Of a stretch of 64,000 bases of DNA, positions 49,608 to 58,666 are shown one piece after another. Origin of the DNA: Odoribacter sp. UBA944 (GTDB taxonomy: Bacteria; Bacteroidota; Bacteroidia; Bacteroidales; Marinifilaceae); the NCBI GenBank assembly GCA_002293375.1, contig DBDA01000027.1, positions 1 to 64,000 on the forward strand. The letters run 5' to 3'. A program made the translations under genes and the position numbers. A model generated the notes under the pieces. That model searched no databases. It saw only the letters and a list, made by a program, of their open reading frames with translations, and was not told the DNA's origin. Numbering within the stretch: the stretch's first letter is position 1; each line of letters starts with the position of its first letter.

Positions 49608-50399
49608 ATGGCTTTTGGCATAGCGGATTTGAGTATTGTGCCGATGCGGCGGGAACAATCGGAACGGAGTGAGATGGTATCCCAGGCACTCTTTGGGGAG
49701 CTTTTTGAGATCACGGAGGAGGCTGAGAAATGGGTGCGTATCCGGTTGGTGCACGACGGATACGAGGGGTGGATCGATAGAAAGATGTACTTGGAGGTAA
49801 CGGACGAATATGCGATGCGCTACCATTCGGAGGAGCCGCTGTTGACCACGGAGGTATTTAACATTGTGACCAAAGAGGGAGAATACGGGAACCGTTTGCT
49901 GGTAGCCGGTAGCGTACTTCCTTTTCTGGATGCCGACAGTGGTAAAATGATGCTGGGAGAGGATACCTATACCTTGGTCACCAAGCTGAAAGATGTTGGG
50001 GTGGACAGTTTGCGTTCCCTCTTGATCGAATATGCGTTACTCTATTACAACACGCCCTATCTGTGGGGAGGACGTTCTCCGTATGGGATTGACTGCTCTG
50101 GCTTAGTTCAGATGACGTACCGGATGGCCGGGATTGATCTGCCCCGGGATGCTTCGCAGCAGGCAGCGTGTGGGCAGAACTTCTCCTTTGTGGAGGAGGC
50201 CCGGCCGGGCGACCTGGCGTTTTTCGGGGACGATGCCGGAGGGATTACCCATGTGGGTATTTGGTGGGAACAGAACCGGATCATTCACGCTTCCGGGAAA
50301 GTACGGATTGACAAACTCGACCACCAGGGGATCTATAATGAAAACCTGAAACGCTATACTCACAATCTGAAGATAATGAGGCGGATAATAAGTGATTGA
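49608..50399 (+). CDS. NlpC/P60 peptidase with SH3-type domains
   Basis: The 263-residue protein has an N-terminal SH3b-like domain (residues 5-65, WVRIRLVHDGYEGWID), a second small beta-domain and a C-terminal NlpC/P60 cysteine peptidase domain. The catalytic cysteine is in GIDCSGLVQMTYR and the histidine in GITHVGIWW. It cuts gamma-D-Glu-diamino-acid bonds in murein peptides. No signal peptide is visible, so it may act on imported muropeptides in the cytoplasm, as in peptidoglycan recycling; that is inference. Confidence 0.92.
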   Translation: MAFGIADLSIVPMRREQSERSEMVSQALFGELFEITEEAEKWVRIRLVHDGYEGWIDRKMYLEVTDEYAMRYHSEEPLLTTEVFNIVTKEGEYGNRLLVAGSVLPFLDADSGKMMLGEDTYTLVTKLKDVGVDSLRSLLIEYALLYYNTPYLWGGRSPYGIDCSGLVQMTYRMAGIDLPRDASQQAACGQNFSFVEEARPGDLAFFGDDAGGITHVGIWWEQNRIIHASGKVRIDKLDHQGIYNENLKRYTHNLKIMRRIISD

Positions 50400-50500
50400 T
50401 GCGAAAAATATCTTACTGCTTCCGGTTTTATGTTTTACAAAAATTAATCGACGTGAAATAAAATTAACCCGGTACAAGGATGAATCTGCCGGCTATTTAT

Positions 50501-50508
50501 TACCTTTG
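50501..50508 (+). promoter_or_regulatory. Bacteroidota -7 box of the DUF1573 pair
   Basis: TACCTTTG matches TAnnTTTG, 37 bp before the first DUF1573 gene. Confidence 0.55.
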
Positions 50509-50545
50509 TATCTGTATTTCGGGTCACTATTAAAACAACAGCATA

Positions 50546-51631
50546 ATGAAGCGCATTATTTTTTTACTTTTTGTATGCTTGCCCTTCCTGGCTTTTTCGC
50601 AAAAAGCGCAGATCCAATTTGAAAGCAACCTGCACAATTTCGGTACAGTGGAAGAGCACGGCGGAAGCGTTACCCACGACTTTGTTTTCCAGAACACCGG
50701 ACAGGTTCCCCTGATCATCTCCAATGTACGCACCTCCTGCGGCTGTACCAGCCCGGAATGGAGCCGCCAGCCCATCCCTCCCGGAGGGAACGGTATCATC
50801 AAAGTCAGTTTTAATCCACAGAACCGTCCCGGCGCTTTTACCAAAAGCATTACGGTGAATTCCAATGCGGAAACGCCTGTCAGTTCCCTGACAATCAGAG
50901 GGACTGTGAACCGCCGGCCGGCCGATCCGTACGCTGCTTACACATTCTCTGCCGGTAACTTGAAGTTAGCCGCCAATACCCTGAATTTCGGCAGCGTAAA
51001 AAATACCGATAAACCGGTTAAAGAGATTGCTGTGGTCAATACGGGGGATAAACCGGTCCAACTCTCTTTTGAAAGTGTTCCGGCCGCTTTTCTGACCGTT
51101 ACTTCCGAACCGGAAGTTTTGGAAAAGAATAAACCCGGGCGTATCCGGGTAGCCTACAACGCGGCTGCCCGAAAAGAGTGGGGGTTTGTTTCGGACAAAT
51201 TTACGGTGAAAACCAATATGGGTATGTCGCACGATGTGACCGTACTGGCTAATATCAGCGAAGATTTTTCCGAATATGTCGGTCGTTTCGAAGAAGCGCC
51301 CAAAGCGGTTTTTTCCGATCGCAACGCAGAGTTGGGAACCGTTGGAAAGAATGTGTTGAAAAAACACGAACTGTATATTGAAAATACGGGAAAGAACGAT
51401 TTGATCATCCGAAAGATCGGCATTTCAGACGAAACCCGGGTGAAGGTATCACCTGCCAAAACGGTGATCAAGCCCGGGAAAAAGATCAAAGTGGAACTCT
51501 CCGTACAGTTCGACGACAAACCCGGACGCAAAGTCTATGTCGTATCCTTTACCCTGAACGATCCTGCTTCTTCGCTTGTTACTTACAGGATCAGCGGGAA
51601 TGTCCAATTGAATAATACTACACAGCCATGA
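50546..51631 (+). CDS. DUF1573-domain secreted protein (first of pair)
   Basis: The 361-residue protein has a signal peptide (MKRIIFLLFVCLPFLAFSQ). Immunoglobulin-like beta-domains follow. The first is a DUF1573 domain (residues 22-115) with the hallmark HNFGTV and the cysteine pair in SCGCTSPEW. Later ASPM-SPD-2-Hydin-like repeats (LNFGSV, AELGTV) carry no cysteine pair. Such proteins lie in the periplasm or outer membrane; their role is not established. The stop overlaps the start of the second DUF1573 gene by 4 bp. Confidence 0.87.
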   Translation: MKRIIFLLFVCLPFLAFSQKAQIQFESNLHNFGTVEEHGGSVTHDFVFQNTGQVPLIISNVRTSCGCTSPEWSRQPIPPGGNGIIKVSFNPQNRPGAFTKSITVNSNAETPVSSLTIRGTVNRRPADPYAAYTFSAGNLKLAANTLNFGSVKNTDKPVKEIAVVNTGDKPVQLSFESVPAAFLTVTSEPEVLEKNKPGRIRVAYNAAARKEWGFVSDKFTVKTNMGMSHDVTVLANISEDFSEYVGRFEEAPKAVFSDRNAELGTVGKNVLKKHELYIENTGKNDLIIRKIGISDETRVKVSPAKTVIKPGKKIKVELSVQFDDKPGRKVYVVSFTLNDPASSLVTYRISGNVQLNNTTQP

Positions 51632-52707
51632 AGCATTTCTTATCCATTGCCCTTTTGATCTGTGCTGTCGCCGTGCAGGCCCAGACCGGCGTGTTCTCGT
51701 TTAAAAATAAAGAGATCACCCTGAAAAACCTCCCTGCGGACACAGAAGAGAAAACCGTTGTCTTTTCCTTTAAAAATACGGGCAGCGTACCCGTGATCAT
51801 TACGAGGGTACAGCCGGTAAGTTCGCAGTTGAAAGCGCACTGGCCGCAGGCGCCAATAGCGCCGGGGGCCTCTTCGGAAATCTCTGTTACCTTTTTATCC
51901 TCCCAGCTTCCCGAAACGTTCAATTACGGTATCTCTGTCTTTTCCAATGCCGGGAACCAACGGGAGCAGTTGCTGCTGTCCGGTAACATTGTAGACAATC
52001 CGAAAAAGCCGGATCTGCTGTACAAACACAACTTGGGCGGCTTGAAATTCAAAAGTTCCGCCATCAACCTCAATACCGTTTACGTCGATCAGGTAAAAAA
52101 GGACACTATTTACTTCTTCAACGGAACGGATTCCACGATCCGGGTGGAGGCGAAGCGGTTGCCTGCAGCCGTTACCGTGGTTATTCCCCAGCTGGAAGTA
52201 GCGCCCGGGAAAAAGGGTGTGATGTACCTGACGTACGATGCTGCTAAAAAGAACGACTACGGGTATCAGTACGAAAGCATTATCTTGTCGATCAATAGCG
52301 ATAATACGTCCCGGAACCGGCTCAACCTCAGTGCCAATATTGTGGAGGATTTTACCAAACTCAGCCGCCAGCAGCTTGAAAATGCTCCCGTCGCCTCTTT
52401 CAAAGAGACGTCCATCGATTTTGGCGATTTAAAACAGGGAGAGAAGGCGAATTGCGATTTTGTGCTGACCAACACCGGAAAATCCGACCTGATCATCCGG
52501 AAGACAAAACCCGGGTGTGGTTGTACTGCTATCACTTTGGGAGAGAGCACTATAGCTCCCGGCATGTCCACCACCATACGGGCAACCTTTGATTCGACAG
52601 CCAAAAGCGGGCGCCAGTACAAATCCGTTACCGTGATCACCAACGATCCCCAAAAACCGGAAATGATCCTGATCATCTCCGGCTCGGTCGTTACCAACAA
52701 CCCATAA
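51628..52707 (+). CDS. DUF1573-domain secreted protein (second of pair)
   Basis: The 359-residue protein has a signal peptide (MKHFLSIALLICAVAVQAQ) and three Ig-like beta-domains. The DUF1573 hallmark is at the C-terminal domain (about 265-355): SIDFGDLKQGEKANCDF and KPGCGCTAI. The first protein of the pair carries it in the N-terminal domain instead. The two genes are translationally coupled (ATGA overlap) and seem to be an ancient duplication with complementary loss of the cysteine motif. Function unknown. Confidence 0.87.
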   Translation: MKHFLSIALLICAVAVQAQTGVFSFKNKEITLKNLPADTEEKTVVFSFKNTGSVPVIITRVQPVSSQLKAHWPQAPIAPGASSEISVTFLSSQLPETFNYGISVFSNAGNQREQLLLSGNIVDNPKKPDLLYKHNLGGLKFKSSAINLNTVYVDQVKKDTIYFFNGTDSTIRVEAKRLPAAVTVVIPQLEVAPGKKGVMYLTYDAAKKNDYGYQYESIILSINSDNTSRNRLNLSANIVEDFTKLSRQQLENAPVASFKETSIDFGDLKQGEKANCDFVLTNTGKSDLIIRKTKPGCGCTAITLGESTIAPGMSTTIRATFDSTAKSGRQYKSVTVITNDPQKPEMILIISGSVVTNNP

Positions 52708-52758
52708 AACCATCCAATAAAAAAGCTACGGGATATTTCGGACAATCAAAATAAAGTG

Positions 52759-52766
52759 TATCTTTG
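52759..52766 (+). promoter_or_regulatory. Bacteroidota -7 box of rpsO
   Basis: TATCTTTG matches TAnnTTTG, 32 bp before the rpsO start. Confidence 0.65.
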
Positions 52767-52797
52767 CGGCGTTTTTAATTTTTAAAGAATAGATCGT

Positions 52798-53067
52798 ATG
52801 TATTTAACAGCTGAAAAGAAAGAAGAACTTTTTTCAAGCTACGGGAAGTCTAATAAAGATACTGGTTCTCCGGAATCACAGATCGCTTTATTTTCCTACC
52901 GTATTGCCCATTTGACGGAGCATTTGAAAAAGAATCACAAAGACCACGGAACCCGTCGTTCCCTGATCAAGTTGGTAGGAAAGCGCAGAGCTTTACTGGA
53001 TTACCTCAAAAGAGAAGATATCGAACGGTATCGTGCGATCGTAAAAGCATTGAATTTACGTAAATAA
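52798..53067 (+). CDS. rpsO: 30S ribosomal protein S15
   Basis: The 89-residue protein is S15, which binds 16S rRNA in the platform. The signature GSPESQIALFSYRIAHLTEHLKKNHKDHGTRRSL spans residues 23-56, followed by LVGKRRALLDYL. The size is exactly that of the family. The gene has its own -7 box and ends at a clear terminator. pnp follows separately, retaining the widespread rpsO-pnp order. Confidence 0.98.
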   Translation: MYLTAEKKEELFSSYGKSNKDTGSPESQIALFSYRIAHLTEHLKKNHKDHGTRRSLIKLVGKRRALLDYLKREDIERYRAIVKALNLRK

Positions 53068-53077
53068 AGAAAAATAC

Positions 53078-53112
53078 GGGCGGGTCCGGAACACTCCGAA
53101 CCCGCCTTTTTC
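53078..53112 (+). terminator. Rho-independent terminator of rpsO
   Basis: GGGCGGGT pairs with AACCCGCC around an inner CCGGA/TCCG stem and ACAC loop, followed by six T. It separates rpsO from pnp. Confidence 0.85.
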
Positions 53113-53195
53113 CTCCCTTCACTCCTCCCTTTGTCCCGGACCTGCCGGCGACACCGAATTTATAAAAGAATTCCGTTAAAATTTATTTTAACCAA

Positions 53196-55328
53196 ATGAT
53201 GAATGTTGTAACAAAAAGTATTACGCTGTCTGACGGCAGGGTAATTACATTGGAAACCGGCAAACTGGCTAAACAGTCTGACGGGGCCGTGATGCTGACC
53301 ATGGGAAAGACCATGTTGCTGGCAACGGTGGTTTCGGCTCCGGATGCCGGGCCGGACGTGGATTTTATGCCGCTATCCGTTGATTACAAAGAGAAATTTT
53401 CCGCCGTGGGGCGTTTCCCCGGCGGTTTTACCCGGAGAGAAGGAAGGGCTTCCGACTACGAGATCTTGGTATCCCGTTTGATAGATAGAGCTTTGCGTCC
53501 TCTCTTCCCGGACGATTACCATGCAGAAACCTTTGTGAACGTAACCCTCTATTCGGCAGACGAAGAGTCCATGCCGGATGCGTTGGCCGGATTGGCGGCG
53601 TCTGCGGCGATCGCCGTGAGTGACATTCCGTTCAACGGGCCGATATCGGAGGTACGGGTGGCCCGAATCGATGGGAAATTTGTGATCAACCCTTCCCGTT
53701 CCGAGTTGAAAAAGGCTGACTTGGACATCATGGTGGGAGCTACATATGAAAATATCATGATGGTAGAGGGAGAGATGAGCGAAGTGTCTGAAAAAGAGAT
53801 GCTGGACGCCATCAAATTCGCCCATGCCGCCATCAAGGAGCAATGTCAGGTGCAAAAAGAGCTGGCTGTCGCGGTTGGAAAAGCCAAACGCACCTATTGT
53901 CACGAAGTGAACGACGAAGCGTTGCGGAAAGATGTGTGGGACAAATGCTATCAAAAAGCCTACGAGGTTGCCCGCAAGCAGATCACCGACAAGCACGAAC
54001 GGGTGGGTAGCCTGCACCAGGTAAAGGAAGATTATTTAGCCGCGTTGCCCGAAGAGGAACGGGAAGCTAAAAAAGTATTGGTGGGACGTTACTACCACGA
54101 TGTGGAGAAAGAGGCGATGCGCCGCATGATTTTGGACGAAGGTGTTCGTTTGGACGGCCGGAACACGGAGCAGATCCGCCCCATCTGGTGCGAAGTGGAC
54201 AACCTGCCGGGGCCGCACGGCGCAGCCCTCTTTACCCGGGGGGAAACTCAGTCGTTGACAACCGTGACGTTGGGAACCAAATCGGACGAAAAACTGATAG
54301 ACGAAGCTACCGAGCGGGGAAAAGAGCGCTTTCTGTTACACTACAACTTTCCGCCCTTTTCAACCGGAGAAGCCCGCCCTACAAGAGGTGTGGGCCGGCG
54401 CGAAGTCGGACACGGGAACCTGGCCCACCGGGCGTTGAAACGCATGTTGCCGGACGAATACCCTTATACCGTTCGAATAATTTCCGACATTCTCGAATCC
54501 AACGGATCCTCCTCCATGGCGACCGTATGTGCCGGAACGCTGGCGCTGATGGATGCCGGTGTGCCGATCAAGAAGCCGGTAACCGGGATCGCCATGGGAT
54601 TGATCACGGACAAAGGTTGCGCTAAATTTGCGGTGCTTTCCGATATTTTGGGAGACGAAGACCACCTGGGCGATATGGACTTTAAGGTAACCGGAACGGT
54701 GGATGGCATTACCGCCACCCAGATGGACATCAAAGTAGATGGGCTGCCGTATGAAATTCTGGAAAAAGCGTTGGAACAGGCCCGTCGCGGACGCCTCCAC
54801 ATCATGGAGAAGGTGACGGAAACCCTGTCGGCCCCGCGTGCCGACCTGAAGCCGCATGCACCGCGTATCCAGACTATTATTATCGACAAAGATCAGATTG
54901 GAGCCGTTATCGGGCCCGGCGGGAAGATTATACAGGATATTCAGGAGAAATCCGGTGCTGTCATCAACATCGAAGAGGTGGACAACAAGGGTATTGTGGA
55001 TGTTTCTGCTACCAACCTGGAGTCGATCAACATGGCTATGGCACGTATCCGGGCCATTGTGGCCAAACCGGAAGAGGGAGCCATTTACGAAGGTGTGGTC
55101 AAATCGCTGATGCCGTTCGGGGCTTTCGTGGAGATCCTGCCCGGAAAAGACGGCCTCCTGCATGTATCGGAGATCGACCACAAGCGGATAGAGAAGGTGG
55201 AAGATGTGTTGAAAGAGGGTGACCGCATACAGGTGAAACTGTTGGAGATCGATAAAAAGACCGGTAAACTTCGCCTTTCCCGGAAGGCGTTGTTGCCCAG
55301 GCCTGAACGCAAAGAGGTACAGGAATAA
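53196..55328 (+). CDS. pnp: Polyribonucleotide nucleotidyltransferase
   Basis: The 710-residue protein degrades RNA by phosphorolysis. It has two RNase PH domains (about 5-145 and 320-550; RFLLHYNFPPFSTGEARPTRG and SSSMATVCAGTLALMDAGVP in the second, active core) and a linking helical domain. A KH domain contains IGPGGKIIQDIQEKSGAVI (about 572-590) and an S1 domain follows (YEGVVKSLMPFGAFVEILPGKDGLLHVSEI). Length and order are complete. No -7 box is convincing just upstream. It ends at the terminator overlapping the pdxA promoter. Confidence 0.98.
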   Translation: MMNVVTKSITLSDGRVITLETGKLAKQSDGAVMLTMGKTMLLATVVSAPDAGPDVDFMPLSVDYKEKFSAVGRFPGGFTRREGRASDYEILVSRLIDRALRPLFPDDYHAETFVNVTLYSADEESMPDALAGLAASAAIAVSDIPFNGPISEVRVARIDGKFVINPSRSELKKADLDIMVGATYENIMMVEGEMSEVSEKEMLDAIKFAHAAIKEQCQVQKELAVAVGKAKRTYCHEVNDEALRKDVWDKCYQKAYEVARKQITDKHERVGSLHQVKEDYLAALPEEEREAKKVLVGRYYHDVEKEAMRRMILDEGVRLDGRNTEQIRPIWCEVDNLPGPHGAALFTRGETQSLTTVTLGTKSDEKLIDEATERGKERFLLHYNFPPFSTGEARPTRGVGRREVGHGNLAHRALKRMLPDEYPYTVRIISDILESNGSSSMATVCAGTLALMDAGVPIKKPVTGIAMGLITDKGCAKFAVLSDILGDEDHLGDMDFKVTGTVDGITATQMDIKVDGLPYEILEKALEQARRGRLHIMEKVTETLSAPRADLKPHAPRIQTIIIDKDQIGAVIGPGGKIIQDIQEKSGAVINIEEVDNKGIVDVSATNLESINMAMARIRAIVAKPEEGAIYEGVVKSLMPFGAFVEILPGKDGLLHVSEIDHKRIEKVEDVLKEGDRIQVKLLEIDKKTGKLRLSRKALLPRPERKEVQE

Positions 55329-55335
55329 TCAGGTA

Positions 55336-55362
55336 AAAGAGGCGAAAGCCTCTTTTATTTTT
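55336..55362 (+). terminator. Rho-independent terminator of pnp
   Basis: AAAAGAGGC and GCCTCTTTT form a 9-bp stem around a GAAA tetraloop, followed by more T. The T-run merges with the pdxA -7 region. Confidence 0.88.
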
Positions 55363-55364
55363 TC

Positions 55365-55372
55365 TATCTTTG
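55365..55372 (+). promoter_or_regulatory. Bacteroidota -7 box of pdxA
   Basis: TATCTTTG matches TAnnTTTG, 24 bp before the pdxA start and 3 bp after the pnp terminator. Confidence 0.65.
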
Positions 55373-55395
55373 CCCCCATATATAATGATTACAGC

Positions 55396-56496
55396 ATGGA
55401 AAATAAACTGAAAATAGGGATTGCGCACGGTGATATAAACGGTATCAGTTACGAGCTGATCATCAAGATGATGGCAGATAACAAACTGTGCGAAGTCTGC
55501 ACCCCCGTTTTGTACGGCTCCTCCAAAGTAGCCGCTTACTACCGGAAAATGCTGAATGTGGAGAACTTCAACCTGAACAGTGTGCAGACAGCGAAGGAGG
55601 CCAATCCCAAGCGTTGCAACGTGGTCAATTGTGTAGACGATGAGGTGAAGGTAGAGCCGGGGCAGGAGACTCCTGAATCCGACGAAGCGGCTATGCTGGC
55701 GCTGAATACGGCCCTGGATGCGCTGGACGGCGGGGAACTCGCTGCCGTCGTAGCGGCCCCGGTGGGGATCCGCGCTTTCCACTTGCAAAAAGCCGAAGGG
55801 TGTACGGAGTTGCTGACCAATCGTTACGATGCTCGCCAGGCGACTCCTTTGTTGGTCGGAAACCACCTGAAAGTAGGTTTTATGACGATGCACCTGCCGT
55901 TGCACGAAGTGGCTTCACACATCTCCTTGAACTCAGTGCTGACTAAGCTTAAAACCCTGGATCATACGCTTCGGAGAGACTTTACGATCCGAAAACCGCG
56001 GATCGCCGTTCTGGGGTTGAATCCCCGTACCGGCGGGCAGGAGCAGGGAGAAACGGAAAAAGAGGCATTGGTTCCGGCCATCGCCAAAGCCCGCGAGAAC
56101 GGCATCCTGGCGTTTGGCCCTTACCATGCGGATACCTTTTTTACCGGGATGGACTACCAGAAATTCGATGTTGTACTGGCCATGTACCACGACCAAGGCA
56201 TGATCCCCTTCAAAACATTGGAAGGGAACGAAGGCGCGGTGTTGGTGGCCGGGCTTCCGGTAGTCTATACTTCCTCCGTTTCCGGAACGGCTTTTGACAT
56301 TGCCGGGCAGGGGACAGGGGATGAAACCGGCTTGCGTAACGCACTCTATTTAGCGATGGATGTATACGCCACCCGCAAAGAGAATACTGCTTTGGCCAGC
56401 AATCCGTTGCAACATTACAACGTAGAAGGGAACGCGAACGAAAGCGACCTGAACGTTGATCAGATCGCAGGCATCCGGCATCAGTCGGAAGATTGA
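55396..56496 (+). CDS. pdxA: 4-hydroxythreonine-4-phosphate dehydrogenase
   Basis: The 366-residue enzyme oxidises 4-phosphohydroxy-threonine in DXP-dependent pyridoxal phosphate synthesis. GIAHGDINGISYELIIKMM opens the NAD-binding fold. The metal histidines lie in MHLPLHEV, FGPYHADTFF and AMYHDQGMIPFK, with LGLNPRTGGQ and SGTAFDIAGQGTGDE completing the active site. The Bacteroidota form is some 35 residues longer than E. coli PdxA. It has its own promoter and ends 6 bp before a perfect copy of the 14-bp motif. Confidence 0.95.
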   Translation: MENKLKIGIAHGDINGISYELIIKMMADNKLCEVCTPVLYGSSKVAAYYRKMLNVENFNLNSVQTAKEANPKRCNVVNCVDDEVKVEPGQETPESDEAAMLALNTALDALDGGELAAVVAAPVGIRAFHLQKAEGCTELLTNRYDARQATPLLVGNHLKVGFMTMHLPLHEVASHISLNSVLTKLKTLDHTLRRDFTIRKPRIAVLGLNPRTGGQEQGETEKEALVPAIAKARENGILAFGPYHADTFFTGMDYQKFDVVLAMYHDQGMIPFKTLEGNEGAVLVAGLPVVYTSSVSGTAFDIAGQGTGDETGLRNALYLAMDVYATRKENTALASNPLQHYNVEGNANESDLNVDQIAGIRHQSED

Positions 56497-56501
56497 CGAA
56501 A

Positions 56502-56515
56502 TTTAAACAGACTCT
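56502..56515 (+). repeat. Dispersed 14-bp motif, perfect copy
   Basis: TTTAAACAGACTCT lies 6 bp after the pdxA stop, in the 34-bp gap to the convergent Hdr-like cluster. Confidence 0.7.
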
Positions 56516-56530
56516 AATTGCTTCCGTCCG

Positions 56531-58294
56531 TTATGGACGGCAACGTTCCGCTACTACCTCCGCAATGTCCTTTACCGGGATGTCGGAAGCAGTAGCGAAT
56601 GTTTTTTTACACAACGGGCAGGCTGTTACTAAAACGTCCGGTTTATAGGCGGCGTAGGCTTTGGCCGCATCGCCGGCGATCCGGTTGCGCTGCTTGCCGT
56701 CGATGGAGGTATTGGCCAGTGAGCCGCCGCAACAGAGGGATTTTTTCCCGTCGAAAGCGGTGTCGATTTTCCGGCTGATACTCTTTAGAATGTTCTCCGG
56801 CGCTTGGTAAATGCCGCTTCCTCTTCCCAGTTCGCAGGGGTTGTGAAAAACCGTCCGCTGTTCGCTGGGAACAGTTTTCAATTTTCCTTCCCGGATCAAT
56901 TCGTCGATGTACTCCGTGTGGTGTACGATCCGGATCTGCAAGCCGTACTCTTCCCGGAACATTTTCAGGCAGATCGGGCAAGAGGTGACTAATACTTCCG
57001 CTCCGGAAGCCTTTAGGATGGCCCTGTTTTTCTCTGCCATGACGGCTGCCTCTTCCCGGTTTCCGGCCAGCAGCATCGGTCTTCCGCAGCAGACGCCCCC
57101 TTCCTTGTCTATAAATGTATAGGAAACACCGGCCTGTTTGAATAGTTGCTCCATGGAGCGGGTGACGGCCGGGGTGAGCTGCCCCATGCAGCCGGCGAAG
57201 TAGGCCATTTTGGCCGGGGCAGCGGCGTTTTTGGCGTAGCTGTATGTATTTTTGGTGATCCGAGACAGATCCGGCCGTTTGGCCAGTCGGAGTGCGTTGT
57301 GTGTCAGGCCAACGGGGCAGGAGGCCTCGCACCGGCCGCACAGCAGGCAGTTTTCGATCAGGTGCCCGTACTCTTTTTGGTGCCGGATCTTTTTCAGGAA
57401 ATAGACGGGCTGGGTATCCATACCCAAAGAGCTGTTGAGCTGGCAGCTGTCGATACAGATCCCGCAGCGGGAGCAGGCATACATCTGGATCTCGCTGAAA
57501 GCGTTGAACTTTGTTCCCTGTTTGATGCCCCAGTTTTTCAGGAAAATATAGACGATTTCGGTCGGGATGTGCATGTAGCGGGAAAAGGGAAGCAAGATAA
57601 AGAAAAGCCCCAATACACCGGAATAGGCCCACCACGCCGGGTAGGTCAGTTGCTCCAACGGCAGGAACCGGGCGAAAAACTCCCCGGCGTTGTTGGTCAG
57701 GAAACTGCCGCCCCCCCGCAGGCCGCTGGTAAAACTCTCCGCCAGGAACCGCAGGGGAAATATCAGCCACAGCGTCGTCAGGATCAACAGGTCCAATGGG
57801 CGGTGTTTGGTGGTTTTCCGCATCCCGACGATCCGGGACCAAAGCCTTTTGGCCAGGGCTAAGAAAAGCCCGGAGAGGATGAACAGCAGCAACAGGTCGG
57901 TGATGAATGCAAAGGTGTTGCTGTACGGGAAGGTCTCTTTGGCCGGGTGGAAAAAGCGGAAGAAAATGGCAAAATAGGGAGGATTGACGGCGCTGGTGTG
58001 GTAGACCATGGATTCCGTCTTTCCGGCCACGATCAGCAGGAACCAGCCCAACCCGAAACAGGTGTGCATGTATCCGAGAAATGGGTTGGTCCGGTAGATT
58101 TTCCGGTGCAGCAGGCATTCCGAGAAGATCTCTCCGATCGACCGGAGGGTTTTCAGGCTGAAGATGCCTTTCCGGATCTTTCTTCGTTCGCTTTTCCGGA
58201 AGGTCCGGATCCAGCGGATGTATTTAATGATCAGAAATAGCAGCAGGGCGGTCAGGCCGATCGTAAAAGGCAGTACAAACGGGTCGTAGTACAT
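56531..58294 (-). CDS. Membrane-bound HdrD/E-like iron-sulfur protein (QmoC/GlpC-like)
   Basis: The 587-residue protein combines an N-terminal cytochrome-b-like membrane part (about five helices in residues 8-240, with several histidines) with a soluble part. The soluble part has two 4Fe-4S ferredoxin motifs (CSRCGICIDSC and CLLCGRCEASCPVGL) and two cysteine-rich CCG domains (GGVCCGRPM and SLCCGGSL). CCG domains hold the noncubane clusters of heterodisulfide reductases. The fusion to a b-type membrane part, as in QmoC/HdrDE, points to electron exchange with menaquinone. It is the last gene of a five-gene minus-strand cluster. Confidence 0.87.
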   Translation of the reverse strand: MYYDPFVLPFTIGLTALLLFLIIKYIRWIRTFRKSERRKIRKGIFSLKTLRSIGEIFSECLLHRKIYRTNPFLGYMHTCFGLGWFLLIVAGKTESMVYHTSAVNPPYFAIFFRFFHPAKETFPYSNTFAFITDLLLLFILSGLFLALAKRLWSRIVGMRKTTKHRPLDLLILTTLWLIFPLRFLAESFTSGLRGGGSFLTNNAGEFFARFLPLEQLTYPAWWAYSGVLGLFFILLPFSRYMHIPTEIVYIFLKNWGIKQGTKFNAFSEIQMYACSRCGICIDSCQLNSSLGMDTQPVYFLKKIRHQKEYGHLIENCLLCGRCEASCPVGLTHNALRLAKRPDLSRITKNTYSYAKNAAAPAKMAYFAGCMGQLTPAVTRSMEQLFKQAGVSYTFIDKEGGVCCGRPMLLAGNREEAAVMAEKNRAILKASGAEVLVTSCPICLKMFREEYGLQIRIVHHTEYIDELIREGKLKTVPSEQRTVFHNPCELGRGSGIYQAPENILKSISRKIDTAFDGKKSLCCGGSLANTSIDGKQRNRIAGDAAKAYAAYKPDVLVTACPLCKKTFATASDIPVKDIAEVVAERCRP

Positions 58295-58304
58295 AGTGTA
58301 GCGT

Positions 58305-58643
58305 TTATTGGTCGTGTTCCCGGAGAAACCGTTTCATACTCAGGATCATTTGGCGGGTATCTACACCGCGGGGGCACACCAGGAGGCACTTTCCGCACAG
58401 CATGCATTTGTGCAACTGTTCGGCGGTTTCCCGACTCTCTCCCCGTTTTACCAGCATTTGGAGGCGACGGATGTTGAATTCTGTCAGGTTACCGGCGGAA
58501 CAGGCGGCCGTACAGCCGCCGCATCCGATGCAGAGTTGGCTGCTCGGAGAGGCAATCGCCAGCCAGCGACGGAACAAGGGGTCGTTCTTGTCGTAATCGA
58601 TGCTTCGGGCGGCAGAAATGGAGTATCCCCACAATGTCGGCAT
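58305..58643 (-). CDS. HdrC-like 4Fe-4S dicluster protein (small)
   Basis: The 112-residue protein has two ferredoxin motifs: CIGCGGCTAACSAGN (about residues 38-52) and CMLCGKCLLVCPRGVD (about 80-95). This is the HdrC core, an electron relay between a flavoprotein and an HdrB/D subunit. It lies 10 bp before the membrane subunit gene and 23 bp after the HdrA-like gene. A second, larger HdrC-like protein is encoded at the start of the cluster. Confidence 0.85.
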   Translation of the reverse strand: MPTLWGYSISAARSIDYDKNDPLFRRWLAIASPSSQLCIGCGGCTAACSAGNLTEFNIRRLQMLVKRGESRETAEQLHKCMLCGKCLLVCPRGVDTRQMILSMKRFLREHDQ

Positions 58644-58666
58644 ATCTGTTTGTGTAAATGTCGTAA

